Source of the DNA: Clostridiales bacterium
GTDB lineage: Bacteria > Bacillota_A > Clostridia > Peptostreptococcales > Anaerovoracaceae
Reading direction: 5' to 3'
DNA length: 12,156 nucleotides
Assembly: GCA_015058265.1 (NCBI GenBank)
Contig: SVCR01000024.1
Span: 1 to 12,156, forward strand
In this document: positions 1-7,228 of the stretch, one piece after another
Layout of the letters: the number at the start of each line of letters is the position of its first letter
How positions within the stretch are numbered: position 1 is the stretch's first letter
The notes under the pieces: model-generated
What the model was told of the DNA's origin: nothing
Databases searched by the model: none
The model's input: only the letters and a program-made list of their open reading frames with translations
Program-made: the position numbers and the translations under genes

Positions 1-731
1 TCCTCGGACAGAATGTTGACTCTTACAAGGACGTCCAGGGACATGATTTTGCTGATCTCATCAAAGCAGTCAATGATATCGAGGGCATCATGAGGATAAG
101 ATTCATGACATCTCATCCTAAAGATATCTCAGACCGCATGATAGACTGCTTCAGGACATGCAGCAAGCTGTGCCGCAACATCCACCTTCCTCTGCAGAGC
201 GGAAGTGACAGAGTTCTCAAGCGCATGAACCGTCACTATGACACCGCGAGATATCTTGAGATCGTGGACAAGCTGAGAGAAGCTGCGCCTGATATCACGA
301 TATCAACTGACATCATAGTGGGATTTCCGGGTGAGACCGAAGAAGACTTTGAGCAGACACTGGAGATGGCTCGCAAGGTCAGGTACGATTCGGCGTTCAC
401 ATTCATCTATTCACCGCGTGAGGGGACACCTGCTGCAAAGTTCGAGGATCAGATACCTGATGAAGTAACACATGAGAGATTTGACCGTCTCGTGGATGTA
501 ATGAATGAGATAAGCCTCGAGAAGAATCTCGAATATAAGGGCAAAGTATATGAAGTCCTCGTTGAAGGGCTCAGCAAGAACGCTGATGATACATTTGCCG
601 GAAGGACCGATGGTTTCAAGCTTGTAAACTTTACTTCGGATAAGAGCGAAGAAGAGATTACCGGAACGATGGTCAAGGTTGAGATCACTGAGAGCAAGAC
701 TTTCAGTCTTGAGGGAAAAGAAGTGATCTGA
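1..731 (+). CDS. miaB: tRNA-2-methylthio-N6-dimethylallyladenosine synthase MiaB, 3' part
   Basis: Partial gene: the reading frame is open from base 3 and ends at TGA 729-731, giving about 242 C-terminal residues of a protein usually near 440-480. MiaB is a radical-SAM methylthiotransferase that adds a methylthio group at C2 of i6A37 in tRNAs reading UNN codons. Visible are the LGQNVDSY segment that follows the radical-SAM core strands, [34 protein letters not shown], and a C-terminal TRAM-like RNA-binding domain over roughly the last 65 residues (starting near [12 protein letters not shown]). The N-terminal UPF0004 domain and the CxxxCxxC cluster motif lie upstream of the window. LGQNV and the PLQSGS wording favour MiaB over the related MtaB and RimO. 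An internal ATG at 90 is not the true start. The next gene follows after 16 bases, so the two are probably cotranscribed. Confidence 0.93.
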   Translation, partial: LGQNVDSYKDVQGHDFADLIKAVNDIEGIMRIRFMTSHPKDISDRMIDCFRTCSKLCRNIHLPLQSGSDRVLKRMNRHYDTARYLEIVDKLREAAPDITISTDIIVGFPGETEEDFEQTLEMARKVRYDSAFTFIYSPREGTPAAKFEDQIPDEVTHERFDRLVDVMNEISLEKNLEYKGKVYEVLVEGLSKNADDTFAGRTDGFKLVNFTSDKSEEEITGTMVKVEITESKTFSLEGKEVI

Positions 732-747
732 GGAGGATCTGTAATAT

Positions 748-1374
748 ATGAGCATGAATGCGATATTAGCCAAGATACTGATGCTGCCGGGAATAATACT
801 CGGTCTCAGCCTGCATGAGTTCGCTCACGCATGGATGTCGGACAAACTCGGTGACCCGACACCACGCAGGCAGGGCAGACTGACCATCAACCCTCTGGCG
901 CATATCGACTGGATAGGATTTGCTGCTTTGGTCCTTGTCGGATTCGGCTGGGGAAGACCGGTAGAGATAGATCCGAGATATTACAAGAAGCCGAGAAGGG
1001 ATGAATTTCTCGTAGCGATCGCCGGCGTGACGATGAACCTGATCATAGCTGTCGTGCTGTCATTTGTGGTCAAGGGACTGCAGTCCGCCTTCTACTCGAC
1101 AGGCGGGGCGGCTGTTATCGAGAATCTGTATCTGATCTTCTTCTATGCAGTCTCGATCAATGTGGTGCTGATGATATTCAACCTGATACCGTGTCCTCCT
1201 CTTGACGGATGGGGGATCATCACTCAGCTGTTCAGGCTCGACAGATACAGCTGGTGGTACAAGGTCTACCAGTACGGAACATGGATCCTGTTGGGCCTTA
1301 TAGTTTTCAATGTCACGGACATGATACTGACACCGCTTGTTACGATGATACTGCGCCTGCTCGGCGTTTACTGA
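748..1374 (+). CDS. Site-2 protease family (M50) membrane zinc metallopeptidase
   Basis: Intramembrane metallopeptidase of the short, PDZ-less S2P/YwhC-like group; 208 aa, usual for that group. The zinc motif HEFAH is at residues 23-27 inside the first hydrophobic segment. It is followed by the family-typical GRLTINPLAHID (43-54), GWGRPVEIDP (68-77), an AGVTMNL segment (92-98) and the third zinc-ligand motif NLIPCPPLDGW (145-155, Asp153). About five hydrophobic segments are seen (1-20, 56-66, 88-110, 125-150, 178-205). The start at 748 is supported by AGGAGG at 731-736, overlapping the last base of the miaB stop; an ATG two codons in is less well spaced. Members cleave membrane-embedded substrates, but the substrate here is unknown. 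It sits between miaB and murT, and the neighbours give no strong functional clue. Confidence 0.9.
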   Translation: MSMNAILAKILMLPGIILGLSLHEFAHAWMSDKLGDPTPRRQGRLTINPLAHIDWIGFAALVLVGFGWGRPVEIDPRYYKKPRRDEFLVAIAGVTMNLIIAVVLSFVVKGLQSAFYSTGGAAVIENLYLIFFYAVSINVVLMIFNLIPCPPLDGWGIITQLFRLDRYSWWYKVYQYGTWILLGLIVFNVTDMILTPLVTMILRLLGVY

Positions 1375-1420
1375 TACAACTTAAAACACACTCTTAGATT
1401 TATTTAGAGAGGAAACATTT

Positions 1421-2782
1421 ATGTCACTTAAATACGATGCTGCCTTGACTATAGGTAAAGGCATATATCACGGGATGAGGATGCTGAAGAGGAAGGCGTC
1501 ATATCTGCCGGGAAGCGTTGCTCTCAAGATATGTCCGGATTTCCTTTCCAACGTATCCAGACCGGAGACTGTCATTCTCGTCACGGGAACAGACGGGAAG
1601 ACTACAACTACCAATCTCATAACTTCGCTTTTCGAGAAGCAGGGAAAGACCGTTGCCTGCAACAGACTCGGATCCAATACTATCGTGGGACTCAGCACTG
1701 CGCTGATGACATGCGGAGGATACGGCAGCAAGAGCAAAGCTGATGTTGCTGTTCTTGAGACCGATGAGCACTGGGTGAGGATAGTTGCCCCTATGCTCAA
1801 GGCGGACTATCTTGTTTGCACAGGGCTTCTGAGAGACTCGCTCCAGAGAAACGCTCATCCTGAGTATGTGTTCTACAAGATGGGACTTACCGATTACAAG
1901 GACATGACAGTGATCCTTAATGCGGACGAGCTCTGCTCAGCAAGGCTTCTGCCTGAGAACAGGAGACTCTATTACGGTATCGGCAAGCTTGACAGCGATC
2001 ATGATGCTCCTCCTAACAGAGTAAATGACTTCCCGGTATGCCCGGAGTGCAGTCATGAACTGACTTATGATTACGTCAGATACGGTAATGTGGGACATGC
2101 TTCCTGCAGTCACTGCGGATTCGAATCTCCTGCATCGGATGTATTCGTCAAGAGCGTTGACTATGAGAACAAGAGCCTGACTATAAGCTACAAGGGCAGC
2201 GACTACGAGATGCCTATGATCAACGACGGGCTTTTCAATATTTATAATGAAGCGGCTGCTCTGCTGCTGCTCCTCGATATGGGAGTGAGCATGGAAGAAG
2301 CAAAGAAGCTCATGGCTCAGTCTGAGATCACTAAGACAAGATACAGCAATAAAGTTATCAACGGTGTGGAACTCGTCCACACTATGGCCAAGGGAAATAA
2401 CTCCCTTCCTGTTTCCATGGTATTCGAATATATCAGGAACAAACCGGGCCGTAAGTCCATCGTCATGGCACTCGATGATGACGACGAGAAGGATTCATCC
2501 GAGAGAATAGGGTGGATCTATGATACTGACTACGAATTCCTTAATGATGAGAAGATCGAGCAGATCATGGTAGTCGGACCGAGATGCTATGATCAGTATA
2601 TGAGGCTGCTCATGGCGGGCATAGACAGGAGCAAGCTCGTGTGCGGAGTTGATGAATTCGAAACACTCGACAGCCTGAAAACAGATGTTGATACTGTATA
2701 TCTGCTTCATGACATGTCGACCTACGATCTTTCCGTAAAAGCCGAAGAGAAGATCACTGAGATACTGGAGGTGAGAGCATGA
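1421..2782 (+). CDS. MurT-like Mur ligase family protein (divergent)
   Basis: 453 aa, close to usual MurT length. In known MurT/GatD complexes MurT binds ATP and activates the D-Glu carboxylate of lipid II while GatD supplies ammonia, giving D-isoglutamine. Seen here: P-loop TGTDGKTTTT (55-64; the family usually has GTNGKTT), NRLGSNTIVG (81-90), ETDE (113-116), a MurT-specific Cys4 zinc ribbon (C207, C210, C229, C232), GLFNIYNEAAA (270-280) and a DUF1727-type C-terminal region with WIYDTDYE (365-372). Asp368 aligns, from memory, with the Asp that completes the GatD catalytic triad. Several family motifs have drifted: the usual NLFRDQLDR is GLLRDSLQR (135-143), the GR.E motif after the central domain is TRYSN, and the KNP.G motif is KGNNS. 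The ribosome site is AGAGGAAA at 1407-1414. The GatD-like gene overlaps its stop by 4 nt. I leave the symbol blank because amidating activity is doubtful. Confidence 0.85.
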   Translation: MSLKYDAALTIGKGIYHGMRMLKRKASYLPGSVALKICPDFLSNVSRPETVILVTGTDGKTTTTNLITSLFEKQGKTVACNRLGSNTIVGLSTALMTCGGYGSKSKADVAVLETDEHWVRIVAPMLKADYLVCTGLLRDSLQRNAHPEYVFYKMGLTDYKDMTVILNADELCSARLLPENRRLYYGIGKLDSDHDAPPNRVNDFPVCPECSHELTYDYVRYGNVGHASCSHCGFESPASDVFVKSVDYENKSLTISYKGSDYEMPMINDGLFNIYNEAAALLLLLDMGVSMEEAKKLMAQSEITKTRYSNKVINGVELVHTMAKGNNSLPVSMVFEYIRNKPGRKSIVMALDDDDEKDSSERIGWIYDTDYEFLNDEKIEQIMVVGPRCYDQYMRLLMAGIDRSKLVCGVDEFETLDSLKTDVDTVYLLHDMSTYDLSVKAEEKITEILEVRA

Positions 2783-3513
2783 GAATAGAGATACTTTGTC
2801 CTGAACTCTGCAATCTGTACGGGGATATGGGGAACACAGACTATCTTAAAGCCAGCCTTCCTGCTGATACTGAATTCATCAGAACCGGACTGACACAGAA
2901 GCCTGCTTTCGCCGATGAAGATGTCGACATGATATATATCGCTTCCATGAGCGAGAAGTCTCAGGAGAGGATGATAGAAAAGCTGAGGCCGTTCAAAGCC
3001 AGACTGGAAAACCTCATCGAGAAGGGTGTCCTAATCCTGGCTACGGGCAATGCTCCGGAGATATTCATGGACAGGATCGAGGTCGAGGACGGGACTGTTA
3101 TAGACGCGCTCGGTATCACTCCGTACTATTCAAAGCGTAAGCTCCGTGAGAGGAACAATTCACTGTATATGGGTACGTTCGATGACCCGGAAGCCGGTGA
3201 GATCACTATCGTAGGATATACCAGCAGATTCACTTTCACATACGGAGTTCCGGAGAGCGACGGTCTCTTCAGGAACATTAAGGGCGACGGGAATGAACCG
3301 GAATCTTCGGTAGAAGGGTTCAGCAAGGGCGGCCTTGTTTGCACCAATCTTCTCGGACCTCTGCTGGTGCTCAATCCGGACTTCATGAAGTACATCCTCA
3401 GAAGACTGGGAGCCGGAGACTGCACCCCTGCATTCTATGATGATGCTAAGAAGGCATATGAGGTAAGGCTCAATGAGTTCAGGGGAGACATAGACTTCGG
3501 AACACATTGCTAG
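2779..3513 (+). CDS. GatD-like class I glutamine amidotransferase homologue lacking catalytic Cys and His
   Basis: 244 aa, the usual length for GatD, the CobB/CobQ-type glutaminase partner of MurT. The N-terminus (MRIEILCPELCNLYGDMGN) matches the GatD opening with its NLYGD.GN motif, and ALGITPYYSKR (110-120), IVGY (144-147) and LLGPLL..NPDF (191-202) match later family blocks. The catalytic parts do not match. Where GatD has an ICGGYQ nucleophile elbow this protein has LATGNAPE (87-94), with Thr89 in the Cys position. The YLHGP histidine position is Leu192, in NLLGP. The GGG.D.EQ segment is IASMSEKSQ, and the ENHGGRT block is TSRFTFT. The frame is intact, the ATG overlaps the murT-like stop (ATGA), and GGAGGTG (2767-2773) precedes it, so translational coupling is likely. 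I infer a protein that cannot hydrolyse glutamine but may still form a complex with the upstream ligase. Alignment is by eye. Confidence 0.82.
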   Translation: MRIEILCPELCNLYGDMGNTDYLKASLPADTEFIRTGLTQKPAFADEDVDMIYIASMSEKSQERMIEKLRPFKARLENLIEKGVLILATGNAPEIFMDRIEVEDGTVIDALGITPYYSKRKLRERNNSLYMGTFDDPEAGEITIVGYTSRFTFTYGVPESDGLFRNIKGDGNEPESSVEGFSKGGLVCTNLLGPLLVLNPDFMKYILRRLGAGDCTPAFYDDAKKAYEVRLNEFRGDIDFGTHC

Positions 3514-3537
3514 ATCACATCGGACAGCATAATAATG

Positions 3538-3579
3538 ACCGGCTCTCGGACCTTATGAGGTCCCGAAGAGCCGGTCTTT
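3538..3579. terminator. Bidirectional terminator hairpin between convergent genes
   Basis: ACCGGCTCTCGGACC (3538-3552) pairs with GGTCCCGAAGAGCCGGT (3559-3575) around a 6-base loop, with two small bulges in the right arm. CTTTGATT follows on the plus strand and CATTATTAT on the minus strand. U-tracts on both sides are weak, but the stem is long and lies exactly between the convergent ends of the GatD-like gene (plus) and the GntR-type gene (minus), so it probably ends both transcripts. Confidence 0.75.
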
Positions 3580-3625
3580 GATTCTGAATGAAAGACCGAT
3601 CAGTCTGCGGAAACAGGCTGAGCTG

Positions 3626-4285
3626 TCAGAAATACTTAGCTATACGTCTCAGCTTGGACTGCTCCATATGATATTCCATGGCTTTGCGTCCCGCCGCGAC
3701 ATTCTTGTTCTCAACGGCAGCAAAAATAGCTTTGTGCTCATCGAGTATGATCTTGAGATAGTCGCCTGTGTAGGTTCTGGCCGGGGCAGAATGCTTGAGA
3801 TAGGTCTGGTATGTGAAGAGAGTCTTCTGGATCATCCTGTCCTTGGTCCCGGCATAGATGATATTGTGGAACTGGGAATTGAATGCCAGAACTTTCTCGA
3901 TGTCATCTTTCAGAGTATAGAATTCCATGAATTCCACTGTCTCACGCAGAGCATCTATATCATCACCTGACATTCGTTTGATAGCCCATTCAACTGCCTG
4001 GACTTCGAACAGTCCTCTGAGATCGAAGAGGTCGGAAATATCGCGCTTGGTGAGCCCTGTCGCAAAAGCACCTCTGTTAGGTATGTTTTCTATGAGACCG
4101 TCTGCCTCAAGCTGGCGGAAAGCCTCTCTCACAGGAGTACGGCTGACATTATATCTCTTGCATATAGCTGCCTCAGTTAACTTAGTCCCTGATGGGATCT
4201 CGCCTGACAATATGTCCCTCTGAATTTCCTGAAATAGACCTGCCGAAAGAGGCTGAACGGTCTTTTCGTTAGCATAATTTTCCAT
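3626..4285 (-). CDS. GntR-family transcriptional regulator, FadR/FCD subfamily
   Basis: 219 aa, a normal size for FadR-type regulators. The N-terminal winged-helix domain (about 10-78) carries ILSGEIPSGTKLTE (25-38), YNVSRTPVREAFRQLEADGL (45-64) and NRGAFATGL (70-78), all classic GntR signatures. The C-terminal FCD ligand domain shows the metal-site histidines in FNSQFHNIIY (H140), DEHKAIF (H184) and AMEYHMEQS (H206), so it probably senses a small carboxylate or similar ligand. The start chosen at 4285 has TTGGAG 6 bases upstream on the minus strand. The frame stays open for another 60 codons upstream, but that part is AT-rich, is not GntR-like and runs through the regulatory region. It is divergent from nth. 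Its targets are unknown; the inverted repeats just upstream suggest autoregulation. No metabolic gene it might control lies next to it. Confidence 0.93.
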   Translation of the reverse strand: MENYANEKTVQPLSAGLFQEIQRDILSGEIPSGTKLTEAAICKRYNVSRTPVREAFRQLEADGLIENIPNRGAFATGLTKRDISDLFDLRGLFEVQAVEWAIKRMSGDDIDALRETVEFMEFYTLKDDIEKVLAFNSQFHNIIYAGTKDRMIQKTLFTYQTYLKHSAPARTYTGDYLKIILDEHKAIFAAVENKNVAAGRKAMEYHMEQSKLRRIAKYF

Positions 4286-4317
4286 ATAATTCTCCAAAAT
4301 GTTAAAATGATGTATAA

Positions 4318-4358
4318 TCGATTTGTATATGATAATACAAATCGAATAATTGTATACA
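4318..4358. promoter_or_regulatory. Candidate operator of the GntR-type regulator
   Basis: An 11-base perfect inverted repeat, TCGATTTGTAT (4318-4328) and ATACAAATCGA (4335-4345), is separated by 6 bases. Thirteen bases from its first arm's partner lies TTGTATACA (4350-4358), which contains the palindrome TGTATACA. TTGTAT thus occurs three times, once inverted. FadR-type regulators commonly bind short palindromes of the yGTM-N0/1-KACy kind, which TGTATACA nearly fits. The site lies in the 142-base gap between the divergent regulator and nth, so it could control either or both. Binding itself is inference. Confidence 0.55.
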
Positions 4359-4427
4359 GTGTTAATATAACTATATGACTCGAACGTACTGATGTCAATT
4401 GAAGAAGTGTTGGAATAAGAGTTTTTT

Positions 4428-5078
4428 ATGAAAAGAATCAGAGATAAGGAATTAATAGCCAGCATAATTGAAGATCTTAAGAAAATGCATCCGGAAGCGG
4501 CTTGCGCGCTGGATCACAGGAGCCTTTTTGAATTGGTAGTTGCGGTAGTGCTGTCGGCACAGACAACTGATGTCAGCGTGAACAAGGTGACCCCGGTGCT
4601 GTTCGAAAGGTATCCTGATCCTGAGGCACTGGCGGCGGCAGACCGGAGTGAGGTAGAGGATATCATCAGGACTATCGGGCTTTATAAGAACAAAGCGGCT
4701 AATATTATCAAGCTTGCGCAGAAGCTCAACGAAGATTACGGCGGTGAGGTCCCGGGCAATTTCGATGATCTTGTAAGCCTGCCGGGCGTCGGGCGTAAAA
4801 CAGCTAATGTTGTCCTGGCTGAAGGATTCAAGGTGCCGAGGATAGCAGTCGATACTCATGTGTTCAGAGTATCCAACCGTATCGGGCTTGCAGAGGCGGA
4901 TGATGTCAATGAGACAGAGAAGCAGCTGATGGAAAGTATCCCTGAACATCTGTGGATACTCGCGCATCATCTTCTGATATTCCACGGCAGAAAATGCTGC
5001 AAGGCGCGCAAGCCGGAATGTAATAACTGCCTTTTGAATGATAAGTGCTGTTTTTATGGTCGAAAAATGGTACAATAG
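4428..5078 (+). CDS. nth: Endonuclease III (DNA glycosylase/AP lyase)
   Basis: 216 aa, the standard length. Nth removes oxidised pyrimidines and cleaves the abasic site by beta-elimination in base-excision repair. LSAQTTDVSVNKVTPVLF (42-59) is the canonical N-terminal block. The helix-hairpin-helix LPGVGRKTA (118-126) contains the catalytic Lys124, and the catalytic Asp142 is in AVDTHVFRVSNR. The 4Fe-4S cluster loop is intact as C-x6-C-x2-C-x5-C (C191, C198, C201, C207). The ribosome site is weak (GGA at 4412-4414, with AAGAG nearer the ATG), and the gene follows the shared AT-rich regulatory region of the divergent GntR-type gene. The next gene starts 42 bases downstream. Confidence 0.96.
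   Translation: MKRIRDKELIASIIEDLKKMHPEAACALDHRSLFELVVAVVLSAQTTDVSVNKVTPVLFERYPDPEALAAADRSEVEDIIRTIGLYKNKAANIIKLAQKLNEDYGGEVPGNFDDLVSLPGVGRKTANVVLAEGFKVPRIAVDTHVFRVSNRIGLAEADDVNETEKQLMESIPEHLWILAHHLLIFHGRKCCKARKPECNNCLLNDKCCFYGRKMVQ
5068..5076 (+). promoter_or_regulatory. Possible extended -10 promoter for the nitroreductase gene
   Basis: TGGTACAAT (5068-5076) matches an extended -10 (TGnTATAAT) with one mismatch in the hexamer. It overlaps the last codons of nth. There is no convincing -35 at the right distance. The following gene starts 45 bases downstream with its own strong ribosome site. Weak evidence; simple readthrough from nth is an alternative. Confidence 0.3.
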
Positions 5079-5120
5079 TTTCAGAGAACTTTCACAATTA
5101 TTATTCAGGGGAGGTGTGCC

Positions 5121-5837
5121 ATGACTGTCGATGAACTTGTCCGAAACAGACACAGTGTCAGAAAATATCTTGATAAGCCGATTCCTGAAGATATTAGGGA
5201 TCAGCTTAATGAGACTGCGGAGTCCATTAACGGCAAATCAGGACTCCATATACAGATCATCTATGATGAGCCGGAATGCTTCAACTGCAGGAAAGCTCAT
5301 TATGGGAAATTTGAGAATGTCAAGAACTATATTTCTATCATCGGTCCCAAGGATCTGAAAGACCTTGAAGAGAAGAGCGGATATTACGGAGAAATGCTCG
5401 TCCTCAAGGCTCAGGACCTTGGGCTCAATACTTGCTGGGTAGCTCTTACACACGGAAAGAGCAAGGCAGAGGTGGCTGATGGTGAGAAGGAAGTGATAAT
5501 CATAAGCCTTGGATACGGAGCAGATCAGGGCCGTCCGCATAAGAACAAGAAGCCTGAAGATGTATCCAATATTACCGAGGGCTCTCCGGGATGGTTCTGC
5601 AAGGGAGTCGAGTATGCACTGCTCGCGCCTACAGCGATCAACCAGCAGAGATTCTATCTCTACCAGCAGGGATTCAAGGTCAGTACCAAGATACCTCCGA
5701 TCGGCGGACTTACTCGTCTTGATCTCGGGATCGTCAAATACCACTTTGAACTCGGCGCCGGGAATATTGAATTCAAATGGGCAGAGGGCAAGAACTACAG
5801 GGAGAAGTTCAGGCTTGGGATCAGAAAAACAAGCTGA
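5121..5837 (+). CDS. Nitroreductase-family protein (TM1586-type)
   Basis: 238 aa. The opening VDELVRNRHSVRKYLDKPIP (3-22) is the usual nitroreductase start, with the RxSxRKY phosphate-binding element for FMN. Further on, GYYGEMLVLKAQDLGLNTCW (87-106) matches the second conserved block of the family, IIISLGYGADQGRPHKNKK (126-144) resembles the stretch before the flavin-binding basic tail, and a second half with ALLAPTAINQQRF (166-178) repeats the nitroreductase pattern APTA.NQQ within one chain. This internally repeated layout is typical of the putative TM nitroreductase group. The likely role is NAD(P)H-dependent, FMN-linked reduction of an unknown substrate. The ribosome site GGGGAGGTG (5108-5116) fixes the start. 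The gene is followed by a strong terminator, so it ends the nth transcription unit. The assignment to family is firm; the substrate cannot be inferred. Confidence 0.85.
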   Translation: MTVDELVRNRHSVRKYLDKPIPEDIRDQLNETAESINGKSGLHIQIIYDEPECFNCRKAHYGKFENVKNYISIIGPKDLKDLEEKSGYYGEMLVLKAQDLGLNTCWVALTHGKSKAEVADGEKEVIIISLGYGADQGRPHKNKKPEDVSNITEGSPGWFCKGVEYALLAPTAINQQRFYLYQQGFKVSTKIPPIGGLTRLDLGIVKYHFELGAGNIEFKWAEGKNYREKFRLGIRKTS

Positions 5838-5858
5838 ACCGATCCGGTTGAATAGGTA

Positions 5859-5942
5859 AACATCGATCTGCATCAGACTGTTTATTATGCCGTGCATACC
5901 CGCACGGCATTTTTTTAGGATCAGATACTTGAACATCGATCT
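5859..5942. repeat. 11-base direct repeat flanking the terminator
   Basis: AACATCGATCT occurs at 5859-5869 and again at 5932-5942, 73 bases apart, one copy on each side of the terminator hairpin. The second copy overlaps the proposed pgk -35 and spacer. It might be a regulator site or chance; the palindromic core ATCGAT is common elsewhere in the window. Confidence 0.4.
5887..5916 (+). terminator. Rho-independent terminator after the nitroreductase gene
   Basis: Perfect 9-base stem ATGCCGTGC (5887-5895) / GCACGGCAT (5902-5910), 6-base loop, followed by a run of T to 5916. This is a textbook intrinsic terminator and separates the nth/nitroreductase unit from pgk-tpiA. Confidence 0.93.
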
Positions 5943-5957
5943 TCCTGAGTCTATGAT
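5929..5957 (+). promoter_or_regulatory. Candidate sigma-A promoter for pgk-tpiA
   Basis: TTGAAC (5929-5934) and TATGAT (5952-5957) are separated by 17 bases, an ideal spacing, with 4/6 and 5/6 consensus matches. It lies just after the upstream terminator and about 50 bases before the pgk start codon, where a promoter is needed. A second TATAAT at 5990-5995 is closer but would put the transcript start on the ribosome site. Confidence 0.6.
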
Positions 5958-6009
5958 ATGTATGAATCGATTTAATAAATAATCACTTATATAATTTAGG
6001 AGAACTCTT

Positions 6010-7194
6010 ATGAAAAAGACAGTTAAAGACGTAAACTGGGAAGGCAAGAGAGCTGTAATGAGATGTGACTTCAACGTTCCGCTCAAAGACGGTTCTATAA
6101 CTGATGACACCAGGATCAGAGCTGCTCTTCCTACTATCAATTACCTGATCGAAAACGGAGCTTCCATCGTGCTCATGTCCCACCTCGGACGCCCGAAGGG
6201 CAAGCCAGACCATCAGTTCAGCCTGGCACCTGTTGCTGCCAGACTCAGCGAGTATCTGGGCAAAGAGATCAGGTTCGTCCCGTCTGATACAGTTGTTGAC
6301 GACAGCGTCAGAGCTGCAGCAGCAGAGCTCGGCGCAGGAGATGTGATGCTTATCGAGAACGTAAGATATCGCGCGGAAGAAGAGAAGAATGATCCGGAAT
6401 TCGCCCGTGAGCTGTCCGGACTCGGCGACATATTCGTTCAGGAAGCATTCGGAACATCCCACAGAGCACACGCTTCTACCACAGGTATCGCAGACTACAT
6501 CCCGGCAGTTTCCGGTTTCCTTATTGAGAAGGAACTGAAATTCCTCGGAAGCGCTGTTGATGATCCTGAGAGACCGTTTGCTGCTGTAATGGGAGGAGCC
6601 AAGGTCAAGGATAAGATCCCTGTGATCACCAATCTCCTCGACAAGGTAGACATCCTTATCGTAGGCGGAGGAATGGCATATACTTTCCTCAAGTCTCAGG
6701 GCTATTCGATCGGCAAGTCACTTCTCGATGAAGAGGGCCTGGATCTGGCAGGCGATATCCTTAAGGCTGCAGAGGAGAAGGGCGTTAAGTTCATGCTTCC
6801 TGTCGACGTAGTATGTGCTGATGAATTCTCCAACGATTCACCGTTTGATGTTTATCCGGTAGATGCTATTCCTGATGACAGGATGGGTATGGACATCGGC
6901 GACAAGACTATCAAGGAATTCGGAGACGTTCTCGCGACTGCTAAGACCATAGTATGGAACGGACCGATGGGAGTATTCGAGATGGAGAACTTTGCCAAGG
7001 GAACCAAAGCTGTAGCTGAGATCCTCGCAGGCCTCGATGCTACTACAGTTATCGGCGGCGGAGACAGCGCAGCTGCAGTTACTCAGTTCGGTCTTGAGGA
7101 CAAGATGACTCATATCAGCACCGGCGGCGGAGCAAGCCTTGAGTTCCTCGAAGGAAGAGTTCTGCCGGGCATCGCAGTTATCGAAGATAAATAA
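6010..7194 (+). CDS. pgk: Phosphoglycerate kinase
   Basis: 394 aa, the normal bacterial length. It transfers the acyl phosphate of 1,3-bisphosphoglycerate to ADP, the first ATP-forming step of glycolysis. All main motifs are present: RCDFNVPL (18-25), SHLGRPKG (57-64), [10 protein letters not shown] (116-125), [12 protein letters not shown] (145-156), [13 protein letters not shown] (193-205), and in the C-terminal nucleotide domain [22 protein letters not shown] and [15 protein letters not shown]. The ribosome site TAGGAGA (5997-6003) supports the start. Codon choice (many GGC, CTC, AAG) looks tuned for high expression, as expected. tpiA follows after 34 bases; the usual upstream partner gap is not in this window. 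Confidence 0.98.
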   Translation: MKKTVKDVNWEGKRAVMRCDFNVPLKDGSITDDTRIRAALPTINYLIENGASIVLMSHLGRPKGKPDHQFSLAPVAARLSEYLGKEIRFVPSDTVVDDSVRAAAAELGAGDVMLIENVRYRAEEEKNDPEFARELSGLGDIFVQEAFGTSHRAHASTTGIADYIPAVSGFLIEKELKFLGSAVDDPERPFAAVMGGAKVKDKIPVITNLLDKVDILIVGGGMAYTFLKSQGYSIGKSLLDEEGLDLAGDILKAAEEKGVKFMLPVDVVCADEFSNDSPFDVYPVDAIPDDRMGMDIGDKTIKEFGDVLATAKTIVWNGPMGVFEMENFAKGTKAVAEILAGLDATTVIGGGDSAAAVTQFGLEDKMTHISTGGGASLEFLEGRVLPGIAVIEDK

Positions 7195-7228
7195 TATAAG
7201 TTCAGTATAGAAAGGGGAGGAACTACAC

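Noticed and set aside
3578..3970. Open 130-codon plus-strand frame after the terminator
   Set aside because: It is antisense to the regulator's FCD domain, with no ribosome site or family match.
4286..4465. Upstream extension of the GntR-type gene by 60 codons on the minus strand
   Set aside because: It is AT-rich, unlike any GntR N-terminus, runs over the divergent regulatory region, and a well-placed TTGGAG supports the start at 4285.
4452..5153. Open 233-codon frame on the minus strand
   Set aside because: It lies fully antisense to nth, which has every catalytic and cluster residue of the family.
5990..5995. TATAAT as the pgk -10
   Set aside because: It has no -35 at the right distance, and transcription would start on the ribosome site; the 5929-5957 pair fits better.
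5238..6140. Open 300-codon frame on the minus strand
   Set aside because: It is antisense to the nitroreductase gene, crosses the strong terminator and the pgk start, and its product has no recognisable domain; the plus-strand genes explain the region.
6444..6449. Glu145 in place of the usual Asp in the DAFGT.HRAH block of Pgk
   Set aside because: It is a conservative change outside the substrate-contact arginines/histidine; all other Pgk motifs are intact.
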